From Pelobates cultripes (lineage: Eukaryota; Chordata; Amphibia; Anura; Pelobatidae), in the NCBI GenBank assembly GCA_933207985.1, contig OW240912.1:226971994-227035993 (forward strand): 64,000 nucleotides of DNA, written 5' to 3'. Under the pieces are notes generated by a model. It worked only from the letters and a program-made list of their open reading frames with translations. It searched no databases and was not told where the DNA came from. Positions 22,391 to 32,960 of the stretch are shown here, piece after piece (the first letter of the stretch is position 1; every line of letters starts with the position of its first letter). Made by a program: the position numbers and the translations under genes.

Positions 22391-23341
22391 ATGTCCCACG
22401 CCAAGGCAAAGCGGGCGACCGAGAAACAGGACAAACTCCTGTTTTTCAACGCCAAACAAGGGCACACGCGGGGAGCGGCAACACAGGAAGACCTCCAAGA
22501 TGGCGCCGAAACAGACGGAGCCCAAGGAATGCTTACAGAGGCCTCGGGCCGCGTCCTCACCACGGAGGGGATGCAGGCTATGCTCGACGATATGGAGGCG
22601 AAACTGCAAACAACACTGCAACGCTCATTCACAGACCTCCGTGCAGACATCCACAAATTGGGGTCACGCACCTCAGATCTGGAGAATCAGATGGAGGCGC
22701 AATCGGAGGCTCACAACCGCCTAGCTAATAAGGTGGAGGAAGTATGGGACAGGATGCAAGAATATGAGGCCAAAATTGCGGACTTGGAGGACCGCGCACG
22801 CCGCAGTAACCTGAGACTGCGGAACGTGCCTGAAGACATAGGCCCGCAAGAGCTGCAGGCGTACGCAACGGGGCTTTTCCACACACTTGCCCCTGATCTG
22901 CCACAGAGTGTCCTGCTGTTGGATCGCATCCACAGAGTGGCAAAGCCACAATACCTACCTGCTGATACGCCAAGAGATATCGTCTTGAAGATGCATTACT
23001 ACCATGCGAAGGAGGCGGTCCTGAGAGCGAGCCGCACACGAAAAGACATACCTACTGAATTCCAAAAGGTGGGAATCTTCGCGGACATCTCTGCTATGAC
23101 GCTGAGGAAGAGAAAGACTTTTGGCGCTATCACAGCGGCTCTGCGAGACAGCAACATCGCATACAGGTGGGGATATCCGACCAAGTTGCTGGTCCAACGC
23201 AACGGCACCCTTACAGCCATCACATCCCCAGAGGAAGGTCTCCTGAAGCTGAGAGAATGGGGCATTACCCCGCGCCCAGAACCCCAGAGGCCTGCAGCGC
23301 ACGAGCGTCACACCTCCACATGGAAGCGGGTGCGAAAATAG
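22391..23341 (+). CDS. L1 ORF1 protein (RNA-binding nucleocapsid-like protein)
   Basis: An intact 316-codon frame starting at an ATG in good context (ACC before the ATG). In order: a basic N terminus (AKAKRATEKQ), a coiled coil from about residue 58 to 135 (heptads such as LDDMEAKLQTTLQ and SRTSDLENQME), an RRM-like part opened by RRSNLRLRNVPEDIG (about 138-152) with LLLDRIHRVAKP near 178, and a C-terminal domain ending IAYRWGYPTKLLVQRNG...TSPEEGLLKLREWG. This is the standard L1 ORF1p layout: trimerisation by the coiled coil and binding of the element RNA to form the particle for retrotransposition, working with ORF2. The length is close to mammalian ORF1p (about 340). No internal stop or frameshift; the call is firm from the motifs. 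Confidence 0.92.
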   Translation: MSHAKAKRATEKQDKLLFFNAKQGHTRGAATQEDLQDGAETDGAQGMLTEASGRVLTTEGMQAMLDDMEAKLQTTLQRSFTDLRADIHKLGSRTSDLENQMEAQSEAHNRLANKVEEVWDRMQEYEAKIADLEDRARRSNLRLRNVPEDIGPQELQAYATGLFHTLAPDLPQSVLLLDRIHRVAKPQYLPADTPRDIVLKMHYYHAKEAVLRASRTRKDIPTEFQKVGIFADISAMTLRKRKTFGAITAALRDSNIAYRWGYPTKLLVQRNGTLTAITSPEEGLLKLREWGITPRPEPQRPAAHERHTSTWKRVRK

Positions 23342-24111
23342 CCCTGGACGGGGAACAAATACGAACTTTTCAAGTCGCCCGCAAGTATACAGTATGCTGC
23401 ATCACGCAATGCAAAATAGCCATGTTATGTTATGTATATTGTTTGATTTTGGTATGATTTAATGTTAGACTATCCAAGCCAGACTAGGGGTATGATAACC
23501 AGGGAGCAATTGAGGTCAGATAGCCAGACAAAGTTATAACCAGATATTTAAGGGTCATGTGTAGACCTAAGCTAAGTCCGCACAGAGTTAGGGATAACCT
23601 CTCCCAACGGTGTTAATGCTAAAAGCCCCAAAGACCAAATACGCCTAATAATGTAGAGCGATGGCTCACTAAAGAGTGTTAGCTAATAAGAAGACGGCAT
23701 AACAGTGCAAATTGGGTCAATCACCATGTTAAAAGAAACAAGAGGGCCGCACTCGCGGCAGCACACCCCCCCCACGCAGGATCGAAGCATTACGCTCCGA
23801 CCCCCATGGCTCCCTAATTGGGAACCTTGCCATTATTCTGGCATTTTTGTTTATGATTGTATATAGGTTTGCATTTTATGTAATATTGAGTTCTGTTCTT
23901 GTTATGTTTCCCTCCCTTAGCCCCCCTACAACCAATTCGGGCCAGGTGGGTGGCCCGCACGTATTACCTACCATCTACACTGTAGCACCACGAGCGCCTC
24001 TCCACCGGATACAAAGCACCGAACAGACATACCTATCGAATACCCGCAGGGGTTATCTTAGTGGGATCTGCCCAGCTTGCCGTAGCTGGGGAGGGCAGAG
24101 CCCCATCATAG
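23342..24111 (+). other. L1 inter-ORF spacer
   Basis: A 770 bp segment with no convincing protein. A 104-codon frame (23847-24161) overlaps the front of the ORF2 frame by 50 bases in another phase and ends at TAA just before the endonuclease begins. It has no domain I recognise, but its place means an in-frame ATG for ORF2 could have been lost by one indel. Confidence 0.5.
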
Positions 24112-27100
24112 ACCAATACATATCAAACTCTCACAATACCTTCCCATACAAACCACCTTAAGTTTTACAGCCACAATGTAAGGGGACTCAATCTCCCGGT
24201 CCAACGACACCTTCTTAGCAGGGATGTAGGTAAAGCTGATGCGGACATCGTGTGTTTACAGGAAACACATTTCAGGGGCACGTCCCATCCCAGCATCCTG
24301 ACCAACTCCTACCCTCACCAGTTCCACTCTACGTCCACGACCAAATCTAAGGGAGTCACCACCTTGCTCAGTAAAAAAGTCGCTTTCACTCTGATCACTG
24401 AGGACACCGACCCAGAAGGCAGATACGTTATAATAGTGGGACACATAAATAATATACTATATACCATAGTGAATATATATGCCCCAAACACCAACCAGAG
24501 GAATTTCATACACAGAATGATACACAAAATCTCTCACATCCAACAAGGCACTACAATTATATGTGGGGACCTGAACCATGTCCTAAACCCAGCTGTAGAC
24601 ACTACTCTCTCCCGAACCAGCCCGCGATATAAATCACTTAAGCGCCAAAGCGCGGCCCTGACCAAATTACTGTCAATGCATCACTACTATGATGCATGGA
24701 GAGTCACGCACACAGAAGACAAAGAGTACACCCACCACTCGCAGGTTCATAATACCTACTCGAGAATCGACGCGATCCTAGTGGAGGGAACCACACTAGG
24801 GCAGGTAGTGGACTGTCGGGTGGGACAGATAGTGTGGTCTGACCATGCCCCTATAGAACTAATCTTGAGGGACACTTATGACTTCAAACATAGGAGCCCC
24901 TGGCGGCTTAACGAGACCCTCCTGACAGACAAAACCTTCTCGGGAACGCTAGCAGAGTCCCTACAAACCTACTTTACAGACAATGCCAACCCCGACTTAC
25001 AACACCACACAATTTGGCAAGCACATAAGGCAGTTGCCCGTGGACTCCTTATAAAACAAGCATCATACATCAAAAGGAAGACACAGACACAAGTGACGAA
25101 GTGGCAAAAAGACATTTACACACTGACGATACAAAATCAACTCCGCCCCACACAACAGCTAAAAGAACAAATAGCCCTAGTGCGCCAGCAACTTCGCCAA
25201 CATGCGCTAACTAAGGTAGGACACAACTTATGGAAATTGAAAGCCTCACACTACGCCCAGGGGAATAGAGCGAGTAAACTACTGGCAGCAAGGTTAAAAA
25301 AGCGACAACAGTCACAGAAAATAGCGTACCTACACACGAAAGCAGGGGGGAAAGCTATGTCGCCGCTCACTATTAGCGATGAGTTCGCACAATACTATGG
25401 GGACCTGTACAATCTTAGCAACGATGCAACCATACCCACACCGACAACGGCCGAGATAGAGACATACCTAAACAAAATCAACCTCCCGACTTTGACAGCC
25501 CAACAGAAAGACACCCTTACCCGACCAGTCACCCCTGAGGAGGTAGGAGACACCATAAAGTCGCTACCAAGGGGCAAGGCCCCGGGCCCTGATGGATTTG
25601 CCAACTCTTACTATAGCAAATTTAGAGATATATTGGCACCATGCCTAGCAGAAGTTTTCAATGAGGCCGTGCGAACACAAACCCTACCGGAGGAAATGCA
25701 GCTCGCCCACATTATCACTTTGCCCAAGCCTGGCAAACCCCCAAATTACCCACAAAATTTCAGACCCATATCCCTCCTTAATACTGACACTAAACTACTG
25801 GCGAAACTGTTCGCTATGAGGCTAAGCCCGATATTACCACACATCATACACGATGACCAAGTGGGATTTGTGACGGGGCGCCAGGGGGCAGACAACACCA
25901 GAAAAGTCCTCGACCTCATGCAAAGCTTAGGGGCGAAACGGGAAGGGGGGGTTCTGCTCTCACTGGACGCAGAAAAAGCCTTTGACCGACTGGGGTGGGG
26001 ATTCCTGCAGGCGGCCCTGAGGAGGTACGGGATGCCGGAGGGGTTTATTTCAGTGGTCAGGGCACTGTATTCGGCACCAAGAGCCCAAGTACTTAATTCG
26101 GGTTTTGTGTCAAAAAAGATAACCATTACCAATGGAACAAGACAGGGGTGCCCCCTGTCCCCCCTGCTATATGTACTGGCACTGGAGCCGCTGGCTGCAG
26201 TGATCAGAGCCCACCCTGATATACATGGGGTCCAAGTGGGGGACAGGGAGTACACCCTTAATCTATTCGCAGACGACATACTCCTGACGTTGACGCAACC
26301 AATAATATCCCTACCGAATTTACTACAGTGCATACGAGAATATAACAAAGTATCCTACTACAAATTAAATCTCACAAAAACACAAGCAATGGGAATCCAT
26401 CTGCCAGAACATACTTTACAAACACTGACGAACTCCTTCACCTTTGACTGGAGGGAAGACTATATCACATTCCTGGGGATTAAGCTAGCCAAGACGAGCG
26501 GCCAAATGTTTAAATATAATTATGAGAAACTCCTGCAGGAAATCTCTCAGACGTTAGACCAGTGGAACAGTGACTTCCATTCGTGGCATGGGCGCATAGC
26601 GGCATTTAAAATGTCACTGTTGCCAAAATTACAATACCTATTCCGCACGCTGCAAATCCCTATACCTAGGCAATATATGGTCAAACTACAAAAAATCATC
26701 ACGAGATTCGTGTGGGCGAACAAAACACCCAGAGTGGCATACTCTACAATAAAAAGAACAACGGAGAGGGGGGGTATGAGCTTCCCAGACGTCAAACTGT
26801 ACTACAAGGCGGCCATTCTAGCAGTGCTAGCCACGACACACAGGGCAGCTAACCCACCACAATGGGTAGCCATTGAATCCCAATGGACATGTAGAGCAGG
26901 GATGCACCACTTGTTTTGGGTGCCAAAACACCTAAGGCCAACAACACCGACCATGCTAGAGACCACCAAACTAATGCTGCATACCTGGGACACATATAGA
27001 ACGCACCTCAGTGGCTCAGGAACCACATCGCTAGCATCGACAATGTATAGTATCCACCTGAGAAACAAAACATTTGACTACCGGACTTGGACGGATGCAG

Positions 27101-27957
27101 GGTGTACACACATACACGACTTATACAAGGGTACATCCCTAAAACAGTTCCCGGACCTACAAACACAGTACAACCTACCGAGTAAAGCAATTTTCTCATA
27201 CTTGCAGCTCAAGTCCACCCTACGGCAACCCAAGACTCCACCTACGACACCCATGATCTCAAACTTTGACACGTGGTGCCTCACGGGCAAGCCACACAGA
27301 CGAAGCATTTCAAAAATATATAACACATTGCTTGAGGGCACTCACGCATCCACAGACAACTTTATACAGGCATGGCACAAAGACCTTGGCAGCACCTTCA
27401 CGGAGGCCCAATGGTCCAGAGCCTTCACAATCCACAAGGGCAACACAGCCTGCATTACACACTTTGAACAAGTGAGAAAACTGCAATACAGGTGGTATTT
27501 GGTCCCCACACGGCTAGCACACATGTTCCCGAATGTGTCTACTCAGTGCTGGAGATGCCAGCTAGACACAGGCTCACTAATACATATTTGGTGGACGTGT
27601 AAAGACGTGCAACCTTACTGGGCCATGGTGAGCACCATCGTGGACCAACTGCTTCCTGCAAAGATGACCCTGACCCCGGCTACATGCCTCTTATACATAT
27701 GGCCAGAAGGCCTGACCAAGGTCCACTCCAAACTCCTATTCCACACGCTGATAGCAGCATGTAACCTAATAGCAAAAAACTGGAAATCACGGAACATCCC
27801 CACAAAAGCTGAGCTAGTTACCCAGATCCAAAAGAATTGGGAATATGAACACATGGCGGCCCAACAATTGGGGACGGGAGTGGCAACTATGGAGGCGGGG
27901 AAAATTTGGGAACAATACTGGAACAAGGTGAAGTCCCAAACAACTGGGGATGAGTAA
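24112..27957 (+). CDS. L1 ORF2: endonuclease and reverse transcriptase
   Basis: The frame is open from 24112 (after TAG at 24109) to TAA at 27955-27957, about 1280 codons. APE-type endonuclease motifs begin at once: KFYSHNVRGLN (24160-24192), VCLQETHF (24250-24273), IICGDLNHVLNP, YSRIDAIL and the end motif WSDHAPIEL (about 24835). Reverse transcriptase: LPRGKAPGPDG (about 25562), FRPISLLN, motif A LSLDAEKAFDRLGWG (Asp from 25966), motif B GTRQGCPLSPLLY, motif C LFADDILL (Asp-Asp 26271-26276), FLGIKLA thumb start. Near the C terminus CWRC...HIWWTC (from 27547) is the L1 CX2C-x8-HX4C zinc knuckle. It nicks target DNA and copies the RNA from the 3'-OH. Numbered from the GTG at 24250 the product has 1235 residues. 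There is no in-frame ATG before the endonuclease: the start is undecided. Confidence 0.93.
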   Translation, partial: TNTYQTLTIPSHTNHLKFYSHNVRGLNLPVQRHLLSRDVGKADADIVCLQETHFRGTSHPSILTNSYPHQFHSTSTTKSKGVTTLLSKKVAFTLITEDTDPEGRYVIIVGHINNILYTIVNIYAPNTNQRNFIHRMIHKISHIQQGTTIICGDLNHVLNPAVDTTLSRTSPRYKSLKRQSAALTKLLSMHHYYDAWRVTHTEDKEYTHHSQVHNTYSRIDAILVEGTTLGQVVDCRVGQIVWSDHAPIELILRDTYDFKHRSPWRLNETLLTDKTFSGTLAESLQTYFTDNANPDLQHHTIWQAHKAVARGLLIKQASYIKRKTQTQVTKWQKDIYTLTIQNQLRPTQQLKEQIALVRQQLRQHALTKVGHNLWKLKASHYAQGNRASKLLAARLKKRQQSQKIAYLHTKAGGKAMSPLTISDEFAQYYGDLYNLSNDATIPTPTTAEIETYLNKINLPTLTAQQKDTLTRPVTPEEVGDTIKSLPRGKAPGPDGFANSYYSKFRDILAPCLAEVFNEAVRTQTLPEEMQLAHIITLPKPGKPPNYPQNFRPISLLNTDTKLLAKLFAMRLSPILPHIIHDDQVGFVTGRQGADNTRKVLDLMQSLGAKREGGVLLSLDAEKAFDRLGWGFLQAALRRYGMPEGFISVVRALYSAPRAQVLNSGFVSKKITITNGTRQGCPLSPLLYVLALEPLAAVIRAHPDIHGVQVGDREYTLNLFADDILLTLTQPIISLPNLLQCIREYNKVSYYKLNLTKTQAMGIHLPEHTLQTLTNSFTFDWREDYITFLGIKLAKTSGQMFKYNYEKLLQEISQTLDQWNSDFHSWHGRIAAFKMSLLPKLQYLFRTLQIPIPRQYMVKLQKIITRFVWANKTPRVAYSTIKRTTERGGMSFPDVKLYYKAAILAVLATTHRAANPPQWVAIESQWTCRAGMHHLFWVPKHLRPTTPTMLETTKLMLHTWDTYRTHLSGSGTTSLASTMYSIHLRNKTFDYRTWTDAGCTHIHDLYKGTSLKQFPDLQTQYNLPSKAIFSYLQLKSTLRQPKTPPTTPMISNFDTWCLTGKPHRRSISKIYNTLLEGTHASTDNFIQAWHKDLGSTFTEAQWSRAFTIHKGNTACITHFEQVRKLQYRWYLVPTRLAHMFPNVSTQCWRCQLDTGSLIHIWWTCKDVQPYWAMVSTIVDQLLPAKMTLTPATCLLYIWPEGLTKVHSKLLFHTLIAACNLIAKNWKSRNIPTKAELVTQIQKNWEYEHMAAQQLGTGVATMEAGKIWEQYWNKVKSQTTGDE

Positions 27958-28752
27958 GATTCTTTAGCCTCACCAACGCAATCTGAGAGGGTATACCCCG
28001 GGAAACAGTGGAAAGAGGCCGGTGATGAGAGATCAAACAGGTACAGCGAACCCTTCTCAAAAGAAACCAGGTAGATGTACCACATACAGACGAGACAAAC
28101 AACCCACCAGTGTATATATTTAAGCTAACTCCCCTCATACCCCTCCCCCCCCGGGTGAGCACCTGGACCCCCCCCACCCCTCCCCCCACCACCTCCTTCT
28201 GTCCAACTCATTGACATAGGCCACACGGTAAAAAGGCACGACAACGAGCGCAGGACAGGCTGGTAAACATGTGGACACCTCCGGGCTGAGGGGCATAGAC
28301 AGTGCCCTGCCGACACTGTTTAAACTATCCAAACTACGGCTGTACTAAGTAAAGTGGGATATAATGACCGTTGGAAATACACACGGTACCAACTAACCCC
28401 ACTCCATCATACCCCACATTTGGCGTCTGTGATTCCCACCCCCACCTTTGAAACACTAATGGTATACCAGGTAACCTCAGCCAGACCGGCATCTGGAGAT
28501 ACATGTTAAAGAGCCAAAACAATAAGCTGGTTATACAGAAAGGCCGGACAAGGTTGTAGTCATGATTATAAATACTAATAACCTGTGTATTGTATAAAGT
28601 GAAAATGTTGTATAAAGTATAATGTCATGAGTGGAACCTTCGTTATTCCACCCTGCCCCATTCATCCCCCCCCCCTCATTAATTTTTGTATCCCTTCCCC
28701 CCCCTTTTTCTATATGGAAAATAAAAATTGTCAAATTGAAAAAAAAAAAAAA
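27958..28752 (+). other. L1 3' UTR and A tail
   Basis: Non-coding, with a C-rich tract at 28140-28195 and a second at 28665-28710, then ATGGAAAATAAAAATTGTCA (a possible AATAAA polyadenylation signal at 28719-28724) and an A tail from about 28738. Minus-strand ORFs here are chance frames. Confidence 0.8.
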
Positions 28753-28761
28753 GATTCACTA

Positions 28762-29040
28762 ATTAGTCCTGAAAAGTGTACAGAAGGATCAGCGCTTAAA
28801 AACGTAAATAAAGGCAACACACCTAAAGGATATCGCTCCCTCACAGGCCCTATAGATATATAGGCATAAGGAAGTAGAAAAAGATGGCGCCACAGAGATA
28901 ATATGTGCAATGAAATATAAGCAAGTAGTGATATAGAAATAAACAATGATATATAAGTATATATTTGTAGAAAGTACATCCCGAAGCTATGTATGTAAAA
29001 GCGTTTCTACACTTTTTATTAATTAATACAAATAAAGGTC
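28762..29040. repeat. Retroposon-like repeat fragment
   Basis: Contains GATCAGCGCTTAAAAACGTA, GATGGCGCCACAGAGATAA and several TATATAAGTATATAT words, with AAGCGTTTCTACACTTTTTATT near 29000. The last words resemble the GCGTTTCGCC...CTTTATTATAAAG end of the 59190-59960 repeat. Family not certain. Confidence 0.3.
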
Positions 29041-29149
29041 AAAATTGTAATTACTTGTGTTTTTTTCCACTAATTTACAGACCATGTGACCATATTTGTA
29101 TTCTTCTACTGTTCTTGATTACAATGATACCTCACATCCATACCTATTC

Positions 29150-29345
29150 CACTTATCTTGCTCTAATCTAACCCTTAAACCAATCCTTAATGCAACCATT
29201 AACCCAAGCACTAATCCAAACTTTAATCCTATCCTTAATACAACCCATAATACAATTTATAATCCATCCTAAACCCAACCTATAATCCAACCCATAACCC
29301 AACCCATAATCCTATCCATAATCCAACTAGTAGTATTTCCCATAA
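29150..29345. repeat. Degenerate AACCCATAATCC satellite-like tract
   Basis: About 16 irregular units of AATCCAACCCATAA or ACCCTTAAACC type, a degenerate TAACCC-like array common in frog DNA. It is too diverged to be called telomeric. Confidence 0.75.
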
Positions 29346-30960
29346 TCATACTCCAGATCTTCCTCCCAATCCATCTCTTTATACAAACTCAGAGGCATTC
29401 CCACTGCTGATATAAGTACTGACATCAAAAGATGGGCTTCTCAGCTCACACAATGCAGTGGGCTCTGCGAGCACTCTCTGTGTGATTCCAGCATGAGAGG
29501 GATATATCTCTTGTGTTTGCTCTGTTGCAGTATGTAAATTCATTTAAAGGGAAATGTGCCACACTCTCTTAGAGCACTACACAAAGCTCAACTGTCAGTA
29601 TGGGTCCATCTAACATATGACCCCAGCTAGCAGAGAGGACCCTCAGGTATTCAGTGATCCCGAGGTTACTTGGTGCCAGCAGTGATTTAACCCTGCTGGT
29701 ACTTTTACTGCATGATGCTGTCAATGGGCGTTAAAGCCCTGCACTGCATGATGACATATGTCATATGGTCCTTAAATGTTTGTTTAAATAAAAAATGATG
29801 GGGCGGGAAAAAAGGAAATGTTAGATATGTTTTGTTAATCAAATTATGATAATCCCAATAAATCATTTTTAATTCCATGTTGTAAAACTATTAATATGTA
29901 AATGTACAAGGGGTGTGGGAAGATGGACAGACAGATTCAATTCTGCTCTTCAAAACTCTTAATGGAATAATAAAGACAATACATTTTTTACAATTTTATT
30001 TAGAAATCAGCAAATTCAATTTCATGACATCATGCTATCACGTAATCATTACAAGTGAGCACCTTGATTATGGATCGTTGGACTTTTCCTAGTATTAAAT
30101 AACTGTATACCTCATTTTGAAAGTAATTTGAAGACTATATTTCTATAATAGGCAATATATACAAACATACTGTTTTACATGGAATTCACTTTGAATTGTT
30201 CCTCTCACCTCTCATAAATAACCTCTGTGAATACATTTTACCTCCATACATTTTTAATATAGTGAATCAAAAATGTATGGATCTTGTTTCTATTCACTCT
30301 CCAATGTACAGATTCACAGTCAGAAACACAGCCCCATGTCAGCTGACAGCTGTTTCCACAACTGCTTTTCTCACAATGCTCACACTTACACTGTGTGAAA
30401 CCTCACAGTTCACTTCCTCTAAATCTGCTTAATTTGATTGAAAAAGCTCTTGACTGCTGACCCTCTCCCTTTTCCTTTCATTATCCTTCCCCCCAATAAC
30501 TCACAGACAACCAAATTGTGGGTAAGGGCAACGGCCTCAGCTTTTATTAACAAGCCAGCATATCTTAAACGACTGTCAGCTGCTGGATTTTCTCAGCAGA
30601 CCACTAACCATAACTTTATTCTTCCCTCTTCAGCCTGAAGTCCGTCCTCAACCAGACCAGGCTGCAACTCCCCAAGCCCGTACAGGCAATGATCTCAGTT
30701 TCACTTGCTGGCGAAGGACAAACCGCAGCTGTGACAAAATAAACAGTAAGAAATAACACCAAACACATCACATTCAACAAAACCATATCCCGTTTTCACA
30801 CCAACCCAAGGAGGGTGGGCGGGAAACAGCACTGCCAGGTTCCCTCAGCGCACTCTCCAGTGGTATGGTAAGTCTTTTCCCAGTGTCACCGGTCGGACCA
30901 GGTGCATCCCAAACATTGTATCCCTTGTAGCCATGCCAACCTCTCCAGGCAGAAGTCATG
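29346..30960. other. Intergenic stretch
   Basis: No gene recognised. ORFs at 30196-30432 and 30438-30638 lack known motifs, good codon bias or splice-framed neighbours. A relic GGAATTCACTTTGAATTG of the MITE type of 1000-1676 lies at 30181. Confidence 0.4.
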
Positions 30961-30970
30961 CCCCCCCCCC

Positions 30971-31953
30971 CAGTGATGTATCCTGGTTTTGTGCTGCCCT
31001 AGGCAGGACAAAACTCAGACGCCCCCCAAATCCCCCCCCAACCCGCCCACGCGCGTGCATCCCCCACCCATCCCTTCCCCCCCCGCCCGCCTACTAAATA
31101 CACACACACACACACACTCACTGACAGATTTGCATACACTAGCTAACAGAAACACAAACTCACTGACACACACAGACACTCACTCACTAGCAGACACACA
31201 CTAGCAGACACACACACACTCACTGACACACACACTCACAGGCAAACATACACACACAGTACACACACACACACAAACACACTCACTCACTAGCAGACAC
31301 ACTCACTCACTAGCAGACACACACACTCACTAGCAGACACACACTAGCAGACACAAACACTCACTGACACACACACTCACAGGCAAACACACTCACATTA
31401 ACAGTCAGACACACACACACTCACTAACACACACACACACACTCAGTAACAGACACACTCACACACACACTAACAGACACACATACTAACAGACACACTC
31501 ACTAACAGACACACTCACTCACAGACACACTCACTCACACACTAACATACACACTCACACACACACTAACACACACACTAACATACTCACTCACATTAAC
31601 ATATTTTTTTTGTAACCCCCCCCTCCAGCCTCCTTACCTTTGGGAATGCTGGGGGTGGGGGGGAGGGTTCCCTTTCTCCCTGGTGGTCCAGTGGCTGCCT
31701 GTCGGGCTACTGGATGGGCGGCTGGCGAGGAAGCTCTTCCTCTGAGCGGTCTGCTCAGCTCCTTCGCGCGCCGCAGATTGAGGCTGGGAGCCGGGTTGAT
31801 GACGTCATATCCCAGCCTCACTCTGAGGCACGCAAGGGAGCTGAGAAGACCGCTCAGAGGAAGAGCTCCCTCGCCAGCCGCTTTTTTTGCCGCCCCTTGG
31901 AAAATGCCACCCAAGGCAAATGCCTTGTTTGCCTCACAGCTAAAACGCCCCTG
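30971..31953. mobile_element. hAT-like non-autonomous element with CA array and CRE-centred hairpin
   Basis: Starts CAGTGATGTATCCTGGTTTT after a run of C and ends TAAAACGCCCCTG before a run of C. The runs fit an 8 bp duplication but are low complexity. The inside has TGCCCTAGGCAGGACAAAAC, a CA minisatellite at 31100-31590 (CACTCACTAGCAGACACA units), and a large hairpin: 31721-31765 pairs with 31838-31878. TGACGTCA lies in the loop at 31800-31807. ORFs on both strands here are products of the hairpin. No transposase. Confidence 0.65.
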
Positions 31954-31959
31954 CCCCCC

Positions 31960-32560
31960 CCCCCCCTCCTTTTCCACTCCGGGGGTTAGCCTTGCATGCT
32001 GCTTAGGCACATTTATTTGTCTAGCAGGACTTGAGCCCAAATGATTTGCCTAAAATTAGGAAAAAATGTGTTTTCCCTAAGTTTGAGATTAAAAGATAGC
32101 TGAATAAAACATCAGAACCTAGAATAAAAATCAAAGCTTTGGGAACAGAGCATTGATCAACATGTATGCAAAGTGCATTTCAGTTGGCATTGGTGATATT
32201 TGCTGACAGTCACCCAAAGACAATGAGGGAGATTTATAAAAAAAAAAAAACCAGGAGCAATTCTTTGTCAATGCGCTAATTAAAGTGCAACCACAATGGA
32301 AACAAATCAAATGGACACAGAATATCACATGTTCTGCCTTGAAAATCTCTGTGTCTCATTTTATGCCACTTAAATCTCCAAACAACAAGTGCAGTGAAGT
32401 ATTGAGTAATCAACAAATTTAACAGGCAGGTGTGTCCTCCGTATACATCATACTGAATGCAGGCCTTGGCAGGAACGAAGGAATGCAATGCTGGCTATCT
32501 CCCACCACTACGAACATGCATTCAATGACTGATACAACTCAACCATTTTACTAAGCTCTG
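31960..32560. other. Intergenic stretch
   Basis: No feature recognised apart from an A run at 32238. Confidence 0.4.
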
Positions 32561-32561
32561 A

Positions 32562-32960
32562 CAGGGCCGCCATCAGGGGGTGACAACCATGACGGTTGTC
32601 ACTGGCCCGGTGGTCTTGTGGGGCCCGGACTGCTTTGGCAGTCCTGGCCCCCATATTCCCTCTCTGAACATATATATATGTGCAGCTGTGGGCCTCCGGC
32701 TCCCAGTATTTGCAGAGGGGGCCCAGGAGATTGCCGGTGTACATTAACGCTCTTCCCTCTCTATAACTCCCACGAGACCGAGAGGGTGGGTATCTCTCTG
32801 GTATGTAGCTACAACACAGGAGAAGAACAGGCACATATGCCCACCCTCTCCTCTCAAATACAAACACCAACTTTGCACATGCATGTGGATAAGGGATATT
32901 GATATACTGCCCTCTTGATAAGTTTGTCCTGGACACTCTTATCAATTTATATCAGCCGCA
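32562..32960. mobile_element. hAT-like terminus and body (CAGGGCCGCCATCAGGGGG)
   Basis: Begins CAGGGCCGCCATCAGGGGGT, followed by GGGGCCCGGACTGC, GTGGGCCTCCGGCTCCC and GGGGGCCCAGGAG, a style typical of abundant hAT-derived repeats in frogs. The right end is not seen, so the length is a guess. No protein. Confidence 0.45.

Larger units (their letters stand above)
22267..28752 (+). mobile_element. Full-length L1-clade LINE
   Basis: About 6.5 kb from GGGGCGTGGCCTGGACGGG to an A tail, between 15 bp target duplications. It has a 124 bp 5' leader, ORF1 (22391-23341), a 770 bp spacer, ORF2 (24112-27957) and an approximately 780 bp 3' UTR. The structure and the two intact long frames point to a recent insertion. 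Its GC content is clearly above that of the surrounding AT-rich DNA. The only visible defect is the lack of an ATG at the front of ORF2. Confidence 0.93.

Noticed and set aside
22333..23311. Several ORFs antisense to L1 ORF1, and 24256-28085 antisense to ORF2
   Set aside because: Shadows of the real L1 frames; no motif.
31591..32044. Overlapping 134- and 149-codon ORFs on opposite strands with similar protein words
   Set aside because: The likeness of the two proteins comes from the large inverted repeat in the hAT-like element.
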